7,641 nucleotides of DNA from Dehalococcoidia bacterium UBA1123 (lineage in GTDB: Bacteria; Chloroflexota; Dehalococcoidia; Lucifugimonadales; UBA1123): the NCBI GenBank assembly GCA_002313895.1, contig DCAW01000194.1, positions 1 through 7,641 on the forward strand. Reading direction: 5' to 3'. The translations under genes were made by a program, and so were the position numbers. The notes beneath the pieces were generated by a model. The model was not told the DNA's origin. It searched no databases and saw nothing but the letters and a program-made list of their open reading frames with translations. Of the stretch, positions 1 through 6,914 are shown one piece after another (the first letter of the stretch is position 1; each line of letters opens with the position of its first letter).

Positions 1-149
1 ATTTCGCATCCTTCCATAAATGTGTGTGGCAAAAATTCGGCTGTTATGCTGGGCGCCGCTAAGTATGTGGTCGCAGCAATTCCACAGTTGTGCCGCAAAG
101 CCAGATTCTTCAACTACGGTTTCAAAATGGCACAGTCGTGTTCGGCAGC

Positions 150-2534
150 CTATATTTCCAGCGCGCCGAGGCACGCGGCGATAATGCTGTCTGTGTCGAT
201 CTTGTATTCCTTATAAAGCTCGGCCCTGGTTCCCGATTGGCCGAACTCGGAGACGCCTAAAGGCAAAGTCGCCGTCTTGAGGGCGCTGCCTATCCACGCC
301 AACGAGTGGGGATGGCCGTCGATCACCGTCACCACAGGAGCGGACCGGGAATCTGCGGGGATCGTGTCGGCCATGAATCTCTCCTCCACGCCTCTGGCAG
401 ACATAGCATCGGCCACCCACTGTTGGTAGCTTCGATACAGGGGCCCGGGGCCAGTTATGTTGACTACGTTGGTTATCACTCCCTCGTCCAGCAACGCATT
501 AGAAGCGGCCACAGCCTCTGGAAGCATTGCTCCGCTAGCCATGATGTGGACCACATTCACTCCGGGCTGATAATCGGAATGGGCACTGCGGTCGATGAGC
601 ATATAGGCGCCGTTCAGAGCCTGCTGGCGCAGCCTTTCTCGCTCGGTTAGATCAGCTGGCAGTTTGAACAGCGACTGGTCGACCCGCTTGCTGGTCAGGC
701 GCAGATACGTCGACCTGCCTCGAACCCGAATCTGCTCCATCGCAGCCAACAGAATCCACTCTAGTTCGTGTCCGAAACACGGCTCGTAGAAATCCAGGTC
801 GGCCATCTCCATGCCGATTGACGTCGTAATCTGAGACTGATGCGCTCCGCCCTCCGGAGACAGCGACACGCCCGACGGCGTTCCAACGACGATGAACTTG
901 GCCCCCGAATATACACTGTAAACGAATGCGTCCAATCCTCGCCGGACGAAGGGGTCATACAATGTGCCGATCGGGAACAGCATCTCGCCGCTGGTCTCAT
1001 AGGACAGGCCCAACTGACCCAGCATCATGAACAGGTTGTTTTCGGATATTCCAAGCTCGATGTGCTGGCCCTGTGTATGCTCCTCCCACCGCAGGGCGCG
1101 GATGATCTCCTCGTTGGGCATTGGCTCCTTGTCGTCCTCTGTGTGCCAAACGCCGACCTTGTTTATCCACCCTCCGAGATTTGTTGAGCTGGCGACGTCC
1201 GGGCTGACCGAGACGACACGCTCTGAGACATCGGGAATGTTGCGAGAGATGGCCGTCAGAACCAGCCCGAAAATCTGCTGAGTAGCCATATATCCCTGGT
1301 ACACCTGGCCGAAATCCTTCGGAATCTTCATCTCCGGGATAACGTATTCAGGCCTGTTTCCGAAACCGAGATGTTCGTTGGTCTTGATGCACAGCTTGCC
1401 AGCCTCGGAGTCCTCGGCGAATCGCGACCAAACGTCTTCGCCGTCCCTGCCAAGCTCGACGCTCAACTGATCCATTTGCCGCTCGGACAGCGTGACCGAA
1501 TGATTCTGAGGGTCGCCGACGCTGGGGAGTCTCCAGCCTTTTAGCGTGTATGCAAACACGACGTTGGGGCCGTCGTGAGCGTCAGCCCTTTGGAACGCCT
1601 CCCTGAGCATTGCGAAGTCGTGGCCGCCGAGGTTGTGGAACGCCTCTGTAAGCTCGTCATCGTCCCACCTGCCGATGAGGCGAGCCATGTCCCGCGGATA
1701 ATTGCTGGTGTTGGGGAGCCATTCCCGAAGCCGCGTAGGGGTGACCCTGAGCAGCCGTTGATAGACCTCGTTGGACATCTCGTCGATGGCCATGCGAAGA
1801 AGCTCGCCATTTGGCTCGGCGAATCTTGCCTGAAGCTTCTTGCCGTATTTGGCGTCGATGACATTCCAGCCGTTGGCGTCGAACATCTCCCGCCATGCGC
1901 GAACCCGGATTCCGGGGATGATACGATCCAGGCTTTGTCGGTTCATATCAACGACCCAGAGGATTTTGGAGAGGTCGTGCATGACCGGCTCTGCGATGGC
2001 CTCCCAGACCGATCCTTCGTCCAACTCGGCGTCCCCGACTATTGATATATAACGGCGTCCCGGCGGAGTAGTCGAAAACCGGTGCGTCCTGTTGTATTCG
2101 TCCACCAGGGCCGCGAAGTTCGGAGCCACAGGCCCCAGTCCAACGGAGCCTGTGGAGAAGTCGACATTGTCCGGGTCTTTGGTCCTGCTGGGGTATGCCT
2201 GAAGGCCGTGGAAGGCCCGCATTTCGGTCAGATACTTGGGATCCAGGTTTCCCAAAAGATACTGGATGGCATGATACACCGGCGAGGCGTGGGGTTTGAC
2301 GGCTACCCTGTCGCCTGCGTTCATGTAATCGAAGTACAGGGAAGTCATCATTGTGACAACTGAAGCGCTGGAGGACTGATGCCCGCCAACCTTCGAGCCA
2401 TCGGGGTTCTGGCGCACGTTGTTTGCGTGGTGGACCAACTGCATTGCGATCCACAGAACCCGGTCCTGAATCTCCTCCAGAACGTCGTCTCTGTCGATAA
2501 AAATGTCAGGCTCCGAGGTGGGTTCAGTAGCCAT
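150..2534 (-). CDS. AceE-type homodimeric 2-oxoacid dehydrogenase E1 (transketolase superfamily)
   Basis: This 794-residue thiamine-diphosphate enzyme matches the homodimeric pyruvate dehydrogenase E1 (AceE/MdeB) group, which decarboxylates a 2-oxoacid and passes the acyl group to the lipoyl domain of E2. By eye, GGHQ (H52), KPHASP (H82), the ThDP/Mg motif from GDAE (D168) to N198, the inner-loop H345, GISENN (E498, the cofactor-activating glutamate) and GGAHQ (H565) fall where E. coli AceE has H106, H142, D230, N260, H407, E571 and H640. The motif reads GDA rather than GDG. The start has a GGAGG ribosome site (complement of 2540-2544, 5 nt spacing). It lies 32 nt after hyi, so the two are probably co-transcribed. 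At 794 residues it is shorter than AceE (about 890), mostly because the first 55-60 residues are missing. The substrate is uncertain: pyruvate, 2-oxobutyrate or hydroxypyruvate are possible, and a transketolase-like reaction is not excluded. The family call is secure. Confidence 0.85.
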   Translation of the reverse strand: MATEPTSEPDIFIDRDDVLEEIQDRVLWIAMQLVHHANNVRQNPDGSKVGGHQSSSASVVTMMTSLYFDYMNAGDRVAVKPHASPVYHAIQYLLGNLDPKYLTEMRAFHGLQAYPSRTKDPDNVDFSTGSVGLGPVAPNFAALVDEYNRTHRFSTTPPGRRYISIVGDAELDEGSVWEAIAEPVMHDLSKILWVVDMNRQSLDRIIPGIRVRAWREMFDANGWNVIDAKYGKKLQARFAEPNGELLRMAIDEMSNEVYQRLLRVTPTRLREWLPNTSNYPRDMARLIGRWDDDELTEAFHNLGGHDFAMLREAFQRADAHDGPNVVFAYTLKGWRLPSVGDPQNHSVTLSERQMDQLSVELGRDGEDVWSRFAEDSEAGKLCIKTNEHLGFGNRPEYVIPEMKIPKDFGQVYQGYMATQQIFGLVLTAISRNIPDVSERVVSVSPDVASSTNLGGWINKVGVWHTEDDKEPMPNEEIIRALRWEEHTQGQHIELGISENNLFMMLGQLGLSYETSGEMLFPIGTLYDPFVRRGLDAFVYSVYSGAKFIVVGTPSGVSLSPEGGAHQSQITTSIGMEMADLDFYEPCFGHELEWILLAAMEQIRVRGRSTYLRLTSKRVDQSLFKLPADLTERERLRQQALNGAYMLIDRSAHSDYQPGVNVVHIMASGAMLPEAVAASNALLDEGVITNVVNITGPGPLYRSYQQWVADAMSARGVEERFMADTIPADSRSAPVVTVIDGHPHSLAWIGSALKTATLPLGVSEFGQSGTRAELYKEYKIDTDSIIAACLGALEI

Positions 2535-2566
2535 GATGCCCTCCGACCTTTCGGTGTTTCGAGACG

Positions 2567-3346
2567 CTATTCGAGGTACGGTTCAATCCAACCTAAGCCT
2601 TCGATGGTGTCTCCGGCAGGCCGATACTCGCAGCCTATCCATCCCTCATAATCGATGTTGTCGATGAAACCGAACAGGAAAGGATAATTGATCTCGCCAG
2701 TTCCTGGTTCATTTCGTCCGGGGTTATCTGCCAATTGCATATGTCGAATCACGTCCAGGTTGGACTCGATGGTGCGGGCCAGGTCGCCTTCCATAATCTG
2801 CATATGGTAAATATCTTGCTGGAGAAACAAATTCGACGAACCGGTGTCGTTAATTATGGACCTGCCTTGCTGGGTTCCGGTGATGTAAAAGCCGGGAATG
2901 TCGATTGTGTTGATTGGCTCGATAAGCAGTTGGACACCTGCCTCACCCAACTTCGAGGCTGCGAATTTCAGGTTGTCCAGTAGGGTCGCGTGAATCCTGT
3001 CTGAGGCCACGGACTTGGGGGCAATGCCCGCAAGACAGTTAACCATCGGACAGTTCAACATAGTGGCATACTCTACCGCCTTGCCAACGCCATCCTGGAA
3101 CTCCCCTACCCTGTCAGGATGGCACGCGATGCCGCGCTCGCCGGCGTCCCAATCACCAGCAGGCAGGTTGTGAAGGACTTGAGCCAGTCCATGCTTTGAC
3201 AGTAATTCGACCAACTGGCCCTTATCATAGTCGTATGGGAAAAGGTATTCCACGCCTTTGAAACCCGCTCTGGCGGCGGCTTCAAATCGGTCGAGGAATT
3301 CGACCTCGTTGAACATCATAGTCAGGTTGGCGGCGAATTTTGGCAT
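2567..3346 (-). CDS. hyi: Hydroxypyruvate isomerase (TIM-barrel, Hyi/OtnI family)
   Basis: This is a 259-residue sugar-phosphate-isomerase-like TIM barrel of the Hyi family, which interconverts hydroxypyruvate and tartronate semialdehyde in glyoxylate metabolism. It opens with MPKFAANLTMMF, typical of the family, and its length is close to the E. coli enzyme (258). The expected metal ligands are E143 (LIEPIN), D178 (QQDIYHMQ), Q204 (HMQLADNPGR) and E240 (GCEYRP). The block ADNPGRNEPGTGEINY is a family signature. An in-frame ATG exists 13 codons upstream (3385), but I chose 3346. It restores the family N-terminus and has an AAGGA ribosome site 7 nt upstream, whereas the longer start lies inside a likely -10 box. 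It is the first gene of a leftward unit with the E1 gene. The related OtnI enzymes act on 2-oxo-tetronate, so the exact substrate is not certain. Confidence 0.88.
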   Translation of the reverse strand: MPKFAANLTMMFNEVEFLDRFEAAARAGFKGVEYLFPYDYDKGQLVELLSKHGLAQVLHNLPAGDWDAGERGIACHPDRVGEFQDGVGKAVEYATMLNCPMVNCLAGIAPKSVASDRIHATLLDNLKFAASKLGEAGVQLLIEPINTIDIPGFYITGTQQGRSIINDTGSSNLFLQQDIYHMQIMEGDLARTIESNLDVIRHMQLADNPGRNEPGTGEINYPFLFGFIDNIDYEGWIGCEYRPAGDTIEGLGWIEPYLE

Positions 3347-3353
3347 TCTTGAG

Positions 3354-3358
3354 TCCTT
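3354..3358 (-). promoter_or_regulatory. Ribosome binding site of hyi (AAGGA)
   Basis: The minus strand reads AAGGA here, 7 nt before the ATG at 3346. It decides the start of hyi, because the alternative ATG at 3385 overlaps a putative -10 box instead. Confidence 0.6.
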
Positions 3359-3383
3359 AAGAAAACGAGCGTTTGGTGACGTC

Positions 3384-3413
3384 ATTATAGGCTGGACTAA
3401 GCTGGCGCCACAA
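3384..3413 (-). promoter_or_regulatory. Candidate sigma70-like promoter for the hyi-E1 unit
   Basis: On the minus strand a perfect TATAAT (complement of 3384-3389) is preceded, after 18 nt, by TTGTGG (complement of 3408-3413), which keeps only the TTG of a -35 box. Transcription would begin near 3377, giving a leader of about 30 nt with the AAGGA site before the ATG at 3346. The -10 is strong and the -35 weak. This is found by eye only. Confidence 0.45.
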
Positions 3414-3586
3414 GAATCCAGTCGCCGATTGGACGACAGTCTCTCGCCCAGCGACCAGATGCTTCACTCAATTCAGCATGACAACTTAGCTTTTGGTGAT
3501 TGTCGTGTCGATAACAACAGACAAAGGCGAATTCTGGTTCGACTGGGAAATTTGGCGCAGTTGAAGCTGGCTGCGAGACCTCTGGA

Positions 3587-3621
3587 TATTTCGTAATCGC
3601 GAAATAACGTCCAATTCGCGA
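3587..3621. repeat. Two overlapping inverted repeats, candidate operator
   Basis: The first dyad has perfect 7-bp arms TATTTCG (3587-3593) and CGAAATA (3600-3606) around a 6-nt spacer. The second has perfect 7-bp arms TCGCGAA (3597-3603) and TTCGCGA (3615-3621) around an 11-nt spacer. They share bases 3600-3603, so as hairpins they would exclude each other. As DNA they give three related half-sites containing CGAA or TTCG. They end 22 bp upstream of the putative -35 of the rightward promoter, a plausible place for a regulator to bind. The repeats are seen directly; the operator role is inference. Confidence 0.45.
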
Positions 3622-3643
3622 CTACAGAAGCGTCTTTCAGTTG

Positions 3644-3672
3644 TTGATTACAAGAGGTATAACCTTTATAGT
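3644..3672 (+). promoter_or_regulatory. Candidate sigma70-like promoter of the ferritin-like operon
   Basis: TTGATT (3644-3649) and TATAGT (3667-3672) are separated by 17 nt, each one or two bases from consensus, inside an AT-rich stretch. Transcription would start near 3679, about 93 nt before the first gene. No other pair nearby has comparable spacing. The call is by eye and the organism's sigma preference is unknown. Confidence 0.5.
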
Positions 3673-3759
3673 GGATTATATTATTTACGCAAAGAATCAA
3701 CAGAATCACGGAATCGAATCCTGGTATCACTGGCCCTGGTTTTAGCCCGATGACATTAC

Positions 3760-3765
3760 AGGAGG
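3760..3765 (+). promoter_or_regulatory. Ribosome binding site (AGGAGG) of the first ferritin-like gene
   Basis: A full AGGAGG lies 7 nt before the ATG at 3773. It is the strongest ribosome site in the window, fixes the start, and predicts high translation of the first gene. Confidence 0.75.
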
Positions 3766-3772
3766 CCCGATC

Positions 3773-4867
3773 ATGAGCACACAACAACAATCCCTGGAGG
3801 CCGTGAAGGACTACGCTGACGATTACGATCTCAAACTGGACTGGCTCGACACCCGGGGTGAGTGGGGCATCAAGGCGACGCCCGACGCTCGCAAGGGTCT
3901 CACGCTTGAGGACATCCAGACCGGCAGCTACGGCGAAGTGCCCGACCACACCGACAACATGACGGGCCGACTTCGCGGCGCGGCGCAACGGGAGGGAGCC
4001 TACCGCACGGGGGGCTACACCGTGCGCACCAAGTCCGATATCTGGCTGACCAACGCGGCCATGCTCTATGAAGAGGCCCTTCAGCGCCAGTGGAGTTCGG
4101 CAACCGACATCCCCTGGGACACCATCAAGCCGCTGCCCGACGATGTTGAGCGAGCGCAGTGCCAGTTGGCGACGTTCCTGACAGAGGTCGAGTTCGTGGC
4201 GGCGGACGTGCCTGGCAAGTGGGTGGCCGCGACCAGCCCCGACTATTTCGAGCCTCGGATGTTCCTCATCACCCAGATAATGGACGAGTCTCGACACCTG
4301 GACGTGTTCCGAAAGCGGGCGTTCGCTAACGGCGGCGGCCTGATGCAGAGGCCCGACGTTACAACAAGCGGAGTTGTTGGAAGCATTGACCTCTCCAAAG
4401 ACTTCACTGAGATGTCCTCCCGGCTCCATATTTCCGGTGAGGGCGCGGTGCTGACCATATTCCGCATGGGCGAGCTTATGGCCTATAACGAGGCCGAGAA
4501 GTACATGTACCGTCTTTGCGGACAGGACGAGTCTCGCCACGTCGCATTCGGCGTTATGCACATGCGTTACCTCGCTGAAACTGAGCCGGAACGCAAGGCA
4601 GAAGTCCACGCCTATCTCGACGAGGGTGAACGCGCCCTGGTCGCGGGCAACCAGAATCCCGCCGCCCGTGACACGGCCCAGAGCGAGGCTCTGGCAGTGC
4701 TCCTTGGAGGCGGCCAGAAGCACTATGACGAAGGCTACAAAAAACTCCTCGCCATCCGCAAGCGGCAGTCCAGAGAGTACATCCAGCGCATCAAGTCCGC
4801 CGGGTTCGGTGAGCGGTTCGAGAACGGTCGCGCCAACCCCGAACTGATGGAATACGCCAAGGCGTGA
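3773..4867 (+). CDS. Ferritin-like protein with complete diiron-type ligand set
   Basis: This 364-residue soluble helical protein belongs to the ferritin/R2/monooxygenase superfamily. Two DExRH motifs, E172xxH175 and E253xxH256, lie about 80 residues apart. Each has a glutamate about 30 residues upstream: E138 or E140 for the first and E223 for the second. That is the four-carboxylate, two-histidine pattern of carboxylate-bridged diiron enzymes such as ribonucleotide reductase R2 and soluble methane monooxygenase. It is shorter than typical monooxygenase alpha subunits (about 500). The N-terminal 120 residues carry a conserved block shared with the next gene (EWG, GxYGEVPD, LYEEALQRQW, IPWDTIKPLPDDVE). 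An AGGAGG site marks the start. It heads the operon, ends 6 nt before its paralog and is probably its partner. Oxygenase or oxidase activity is inferred; I do not recognise a named family. Confidence 0.75.
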   Translation: MSTQQQSLEAVKDYADDYDLKLDWLDTRGEWGIKATPDARKGLTLEDIQTGSYGEVPDHTDNMTGRLRGAAQREGAYRTGGYTVRTKSDIWLTNAAMLYEEALQRQWSSATDIPWDTIKPLPDDVERAQCQLATFLTEVEFVAADVPGKWVAATSPDYFEPRMFLITQIMDESRHLDVFRKRAFANGGGLMQRPDVTTSGVVGSIDLSKDFTEMSSRLHISGEGAVLTIFRMGELMAYNEAEKYMYRLCGQDESRHVAFGVMHMRYLAETEPERKAEVHAYLDEGERALVAGNQNPAARDTAQSEALAVLLGGGQKHYDEGYKKLLAIRKRQSREYIQRIKSAGFGERFENGRANPELMEYAKA

Positions 4868-4873
4868 TGACTA

Positions 4874-5971
4874 ATGGCTGAATCCGAAGAAAAGCAACCC
4901 ACAAAAACCACACCGCCTCCTCGACGAAGGCGGAACCTCAAAATCGATCACGACGTCGAAGTGCCGGAGCCTGGCTACGCCTGGATGCCCCGAACCCTGG
5001 AGTGGGGCGTTCGCGTGAAACCTGGAGCCAAAGGCATGACGATGCAGGGCCTGAACGTCGGAATCTACGGCGAGATTCCCGACCGCTGGGACGAGCAGAC
5101 CCGTATGCCTCGCGGCGCTTATCCGATGGCTGGTATCCCTCCCATTGGTTTCGCCCTGCGAGAGAAACGCGAGGTGTGGGCCGACAACGCCGCTGACCTG
5201 TACGAAGAAGCCATCCAGCGTCGTTGGATTCCAGCCTCGGACATCCCCTGGAACACCCTGGAACCCTTGCCCGACGATGTTGAAGCCGCAATGTGCCAGC
5301 TCTGCACTGAGTTGAGCCAGGCCGCAAACGTCGAATTCGAGACCATCGGTTACTGGCTCCAGCATATGTCCTACGGTTACCATGAGGTCAAGCTGTTCCT
5401 CGCCTCCAATATGTTCGACGCCGGACGCCATCACGAGGCGTTCCGAAAGCGCGCCCTCGCCAACGGCGGAGGCCTCGGCATCGAAAGTAAAGGCGAGATC
5501 AACCGAATGATTCTTGAGAGCAAAGGCGGTTGGTCCGAAACCAGCCTCCTGCTCCACCTGCTGCGTGGCCTGTTCATACAGACGATATATCGTTACGGCG
5601 AACGATTCGCCCACAATCCAGCCGAAAAGGTCATGTTCGCGCGCGCACTTCAGGACAAGGCGAGACACACCGCTTACGGACTCCAACATTTGAGGTATGC
5701 AGTCACCCACAAGCAGGACAAGGCTCTTGTGTTCCAACAACTGTTGAACATCGGAGAGCGGGTCTTTGCCCGTGAGTTGCAGGAACCTGTCGTCCTGGAG
5801 CCACTTGCCGTCATTTTCGGCGGTGGCATCGAAGGCGCCAAAGCCGGCATGCGCGAGGTCCACCACATGATGGGCGATTTCGTAAGGAGTTATCTGGCGA
5901 GCACAGACTGGATCGGAGTGCATCGCGGACGGGCATTCCCCAAGGGATTGTCCCGATACCTGGAGGCATAG
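4874..5971 (+). CDS. Ferritin-like paralog that has lost the metal-binding glutamates
   Basis: This 365-residue paralog of the preceding gene aligns over most of its length (LYEEAIQRRW, ASDIPWNTLEPLPDDVE, FRKRALANGGGL, EKVMFARALQDKARH). Aligned without gaps through the active region, the ligand glutamates are replaced: the positions of E138/E140 become Q149/A151, E172 becomes A183 (DAGRH), E223 becomes G232 and E253 becomes K262 (DKARH). Both histidines, H186 and H265, remain. It therefore probably binds no diiron centre and serves as a structural partner, as beta subunits of multicomponent monooxygenases and PaaC do. The first 25 residues are charged and proline-rich, unlike the paralog. It starts 6 nt after the upstream stop, near a TGATG overlap, which suggests coupled translation. 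Not a pseudogene: the frame is intact and the fold-defining residues are conserved. Confidence 0.72.
   Translation: MAESEEKQPTKTTPPPRRRRNLKIDHDVEVPEPGYAWMPRTLEWGVRVKPGAKGMTMQGLNVGIYGEIPDRWDEQTRMPRGAYPMAGIPPIGFALREKREVWADNAADLYEEAIQRRWIPASDIPWNTLEPLPDDVEAAMCQLCTELSQAANVEFETIGYWLQHMSYGYHEVKLFLASNMFDAGRHHEAFRKRALANGGGLGIESKGEINRMILESKGGWSETSLLLHLLRGLFIQTIYRYGERFAHNPAEKVMFARALQDKARHTAYGLQHLRYAVTHKQDKALVFQQLLNIGERVFARELQEPVVLEPLAVIFGGGIEGAKAGMREVHHMMGDFVRSYLASTDWIGVHRGRAFPKGLSRYLEA
5962..5966 (+). promoter_or_regulatory. Ribosome binding site (GGAGG) supporting a TTG start
   Basis: GGAGG lies inside the last codons of the upstream gene, 7 nt before the TTG at 5974. Together with the N-terminal match to the paralog at 6482 it fixes that unusual start. 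Confidence 0.65.
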
Positions 5972-5973
5972 TC

Positions 5974-6426
5974 TTGCCTGTATTTCCATCAGTGGAGTGG
6001 TTCGACGCCGTGAGCAGGTCGTTCAACTCCGACGAAGCCAACAGGACAGCAGGCGGAGGCATTGCCGATGCTGGCGTCGGCATAATTTTTGAGGATCAGG
6101 TGTTTCTCCTCAACTTCGCAGGTTACGAGTGCGAGAAAGCCAGCGTGATCCAGAGGTCTGACCTGGAAAATACCGACTTCTACCTGGAGATGCACCCCGA
6201 CGACTGGATCGAGATGCTCATCAACATCCAGCAGAACGGCACAGCGGACATGAACTACACCCTCAACACTCTCGACCTCGACAGCGAGGACGGCCTCGCC
6301 AAGTCAGCGACCGACGACCAGTACCGTCTGGACAAGTTTTTCCGGTTCAACCAGACGATACAGTTCTTTTTCGACGCCTCATCTGATGTTGAGACAGAAT
6401 TCGATCGGGAAATCACCCCTGCCTAG
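5974..6426 (+). CDS. Small SCP2-like (sterol-carrier fold) protein, first copy
   Basis: This is a 150-residue protein starting with TTG, only 2 nt after the upstream stop. The start is supported by a GGAGG site and by the N-terminus MPVFPSVEWFD, nearly identical to the paralog's MPVFPSIEWFD. The pattern is an N-terminal helix (EWFDAVSRSFN), a strand-rich middle (GIIFEDQVFLLNF, then FYLEMHPDDW), a helix with INIQQNGTAD and a C-terminal FFRFNQTIQFFFD. This order resembles SCP2 lipid-transfer domains, whose fold carries hydrophobic ligands, but the match is by eye and could be wrong. There is no signal peptide or membrane segment. Its position directly after the ferritin-like pair, with coupled translation, suggests that it works with or binds to that pair, perhaps presenting substrate. 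Confidence 0.6.
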   Translation: MPVFPSVEWFDAVSRSFNSDEANRTAGGGIADAGVGIIFEDQVFLLNFAGYECEKASVIQRSDLENTDFYLEMHPDDWIEMLINIQQNGTADMNYTLNTLDLDSEDGLAKSATDDQYRLDKFFRFNQTIQFFFDASSDVETEFDREITPA

Positions 6427-6481
6427 GCCGTTTTAGCTCGCAAGAAATTTCTAACATCCAACACCAACGGCGGAGAAACTA

Positions 6482-6901
6482 ATGCCCGTATTTCCCTCCA
6501 TAGAGTGGTTCGACACCGTCAGGACCGCAGCCAACGAAACCCCCGAATTCCGAGCGTTAGGCTCAAACGAGACGAATTTCGGAGTCAAGGTTGGAGATCA
6601 GTTAATCCGGCTGGATTTCTACGCCTTCGAGTGCGTCAGCGTGGCCGAGATTGACGAGGATGGCCTCCTCGACGTCGACTTCTACCTGGAGATGGAGCCA
6701 GAACGTTGGCAGTCCTTTATTCAGCACATTCAGTCCAACGGGGTCGCCGACGCCCAACACACCTTCAACACCCTGGACCTGAACGAGCCGGGCGGAATCC
6801 TGAGGTCCCACGACCCATACAGGCGGAACAATTTTTTTCGGTATCACCTGACAATCCAGAAATTCTTCGATTCGGCGGCCGCAGTGGAAACCACCTACTG
6901 A
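6482..6901 (+). CDS. Small SCP2-like (sterol-carrier fold) protein, second copy
   Basis: This 139-residue paralog of the preceding gene shares MPVFPSIEWFD, DVDFYLEMEPERW, IQSNGVADAQHTFNTLDL and FFRYHLTIQKFFD. The copies have diverged well beyond recent duplication, and the linker before the C-terminal block differs in length (SATDDQYRLDK against RSHDPYRRNN). An ATG start follows GGAG by 6 nt. The 55-nt gap before it is the largest inside the operon and contains a short palindrome (6443-6452, AGAAATTTCT) but no clear promoter. As for its neighbour, lipid or hydrophobic-ligand binding is suggested by fold resemblance only. Two copies beside two ferritin-like copies suggest that each ferritin-like subunit may have its own partner, or that a heterodimer forms. 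Confidence 0.6.
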   Translation: MPVFPSIEWFDTVRTAANETPEFRALGSNETNFGVKVGDQLIRLDFYAFECVSVAEIDEDGLLDVDFYLEMEPERWQSFIQHIQSNGVADAQHTFNTLDLNEPGGILRSHDPYRRNNFFRYHLTIQKFFDSAAAVETTY

Positions 6902-6914
6902 GGTAACGCTCGCC

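Larger units (their letters stand above)
3347..3772. other. Divergent intergenic region between the two transcription units
   Basis: No credible gene lies in these 426 bases. They hold the putative leftward promoter (3384-3413), overlapping inverted repeats (3587-3621), the putative rightward promoter (3644-3672) and a leader of about 93 nt ending in a strong ribosome site. The stretch 3640-3700 is visibly AT-richer than the flanking genes, as expected for a promoter. I see no clear structure in 3414-3586. Confidence 0.8.

Noticed and set aside
31..58. Weak hairpin followed by a T-run (minus strand) after the E1 gene, a possible terminator
   Set aside because: The stem is only 4 bp (CGGC/GCCG at 38-58) with a 13-nt loop, and it lies about 90 nt past the stop. 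Too weak to call.
1..149. Possible start of another minus-strand gene, for example an E2, near the left edge
   Set aside because: ATG triplets exist near 9 and 17 on the minus strand, but there is too little sequence and no convincing ribosome site or family motif.
1575..2045. Plus-strand open frame of 156 codons inside the E1 gene
   Set aside because: It is antisense to conserved E1 motifs, has no ribosome site, and its translation resembles no family.
3473..4723. Long minus-strand open frame of 416 codons
   Set aside because: It is antisense to the first ferritin-like gene and runs into the intergenic region. Its translation shows no family pattern, and the plus-strand gene has a strong ribosome site and conserved motifs.
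4874..5971. The second ferritin-like gene as a decaying pseudogene
   Set aside because: The frame is intact, the length equals its paralog, the hydrophobic core and both histidines are conserved, and it is translationally coupled to its neighbours.
4871..5989. Minus-strand open frame of 372 codons almost coextensive with the second ferritin-like gene
   Set aside because: This is a mirror frame produced by codon bias. The plus-strand product is a clear paralog of its neighbour, and the antisense product is not recognisable.
6443..6452. Palindrome AGAAATTTCT between the SCP2-like genes as an operator
   Set aside because: A 10-bp AT-rich palindrome is expected by chance at this scale, and no promoter is visible beside it.
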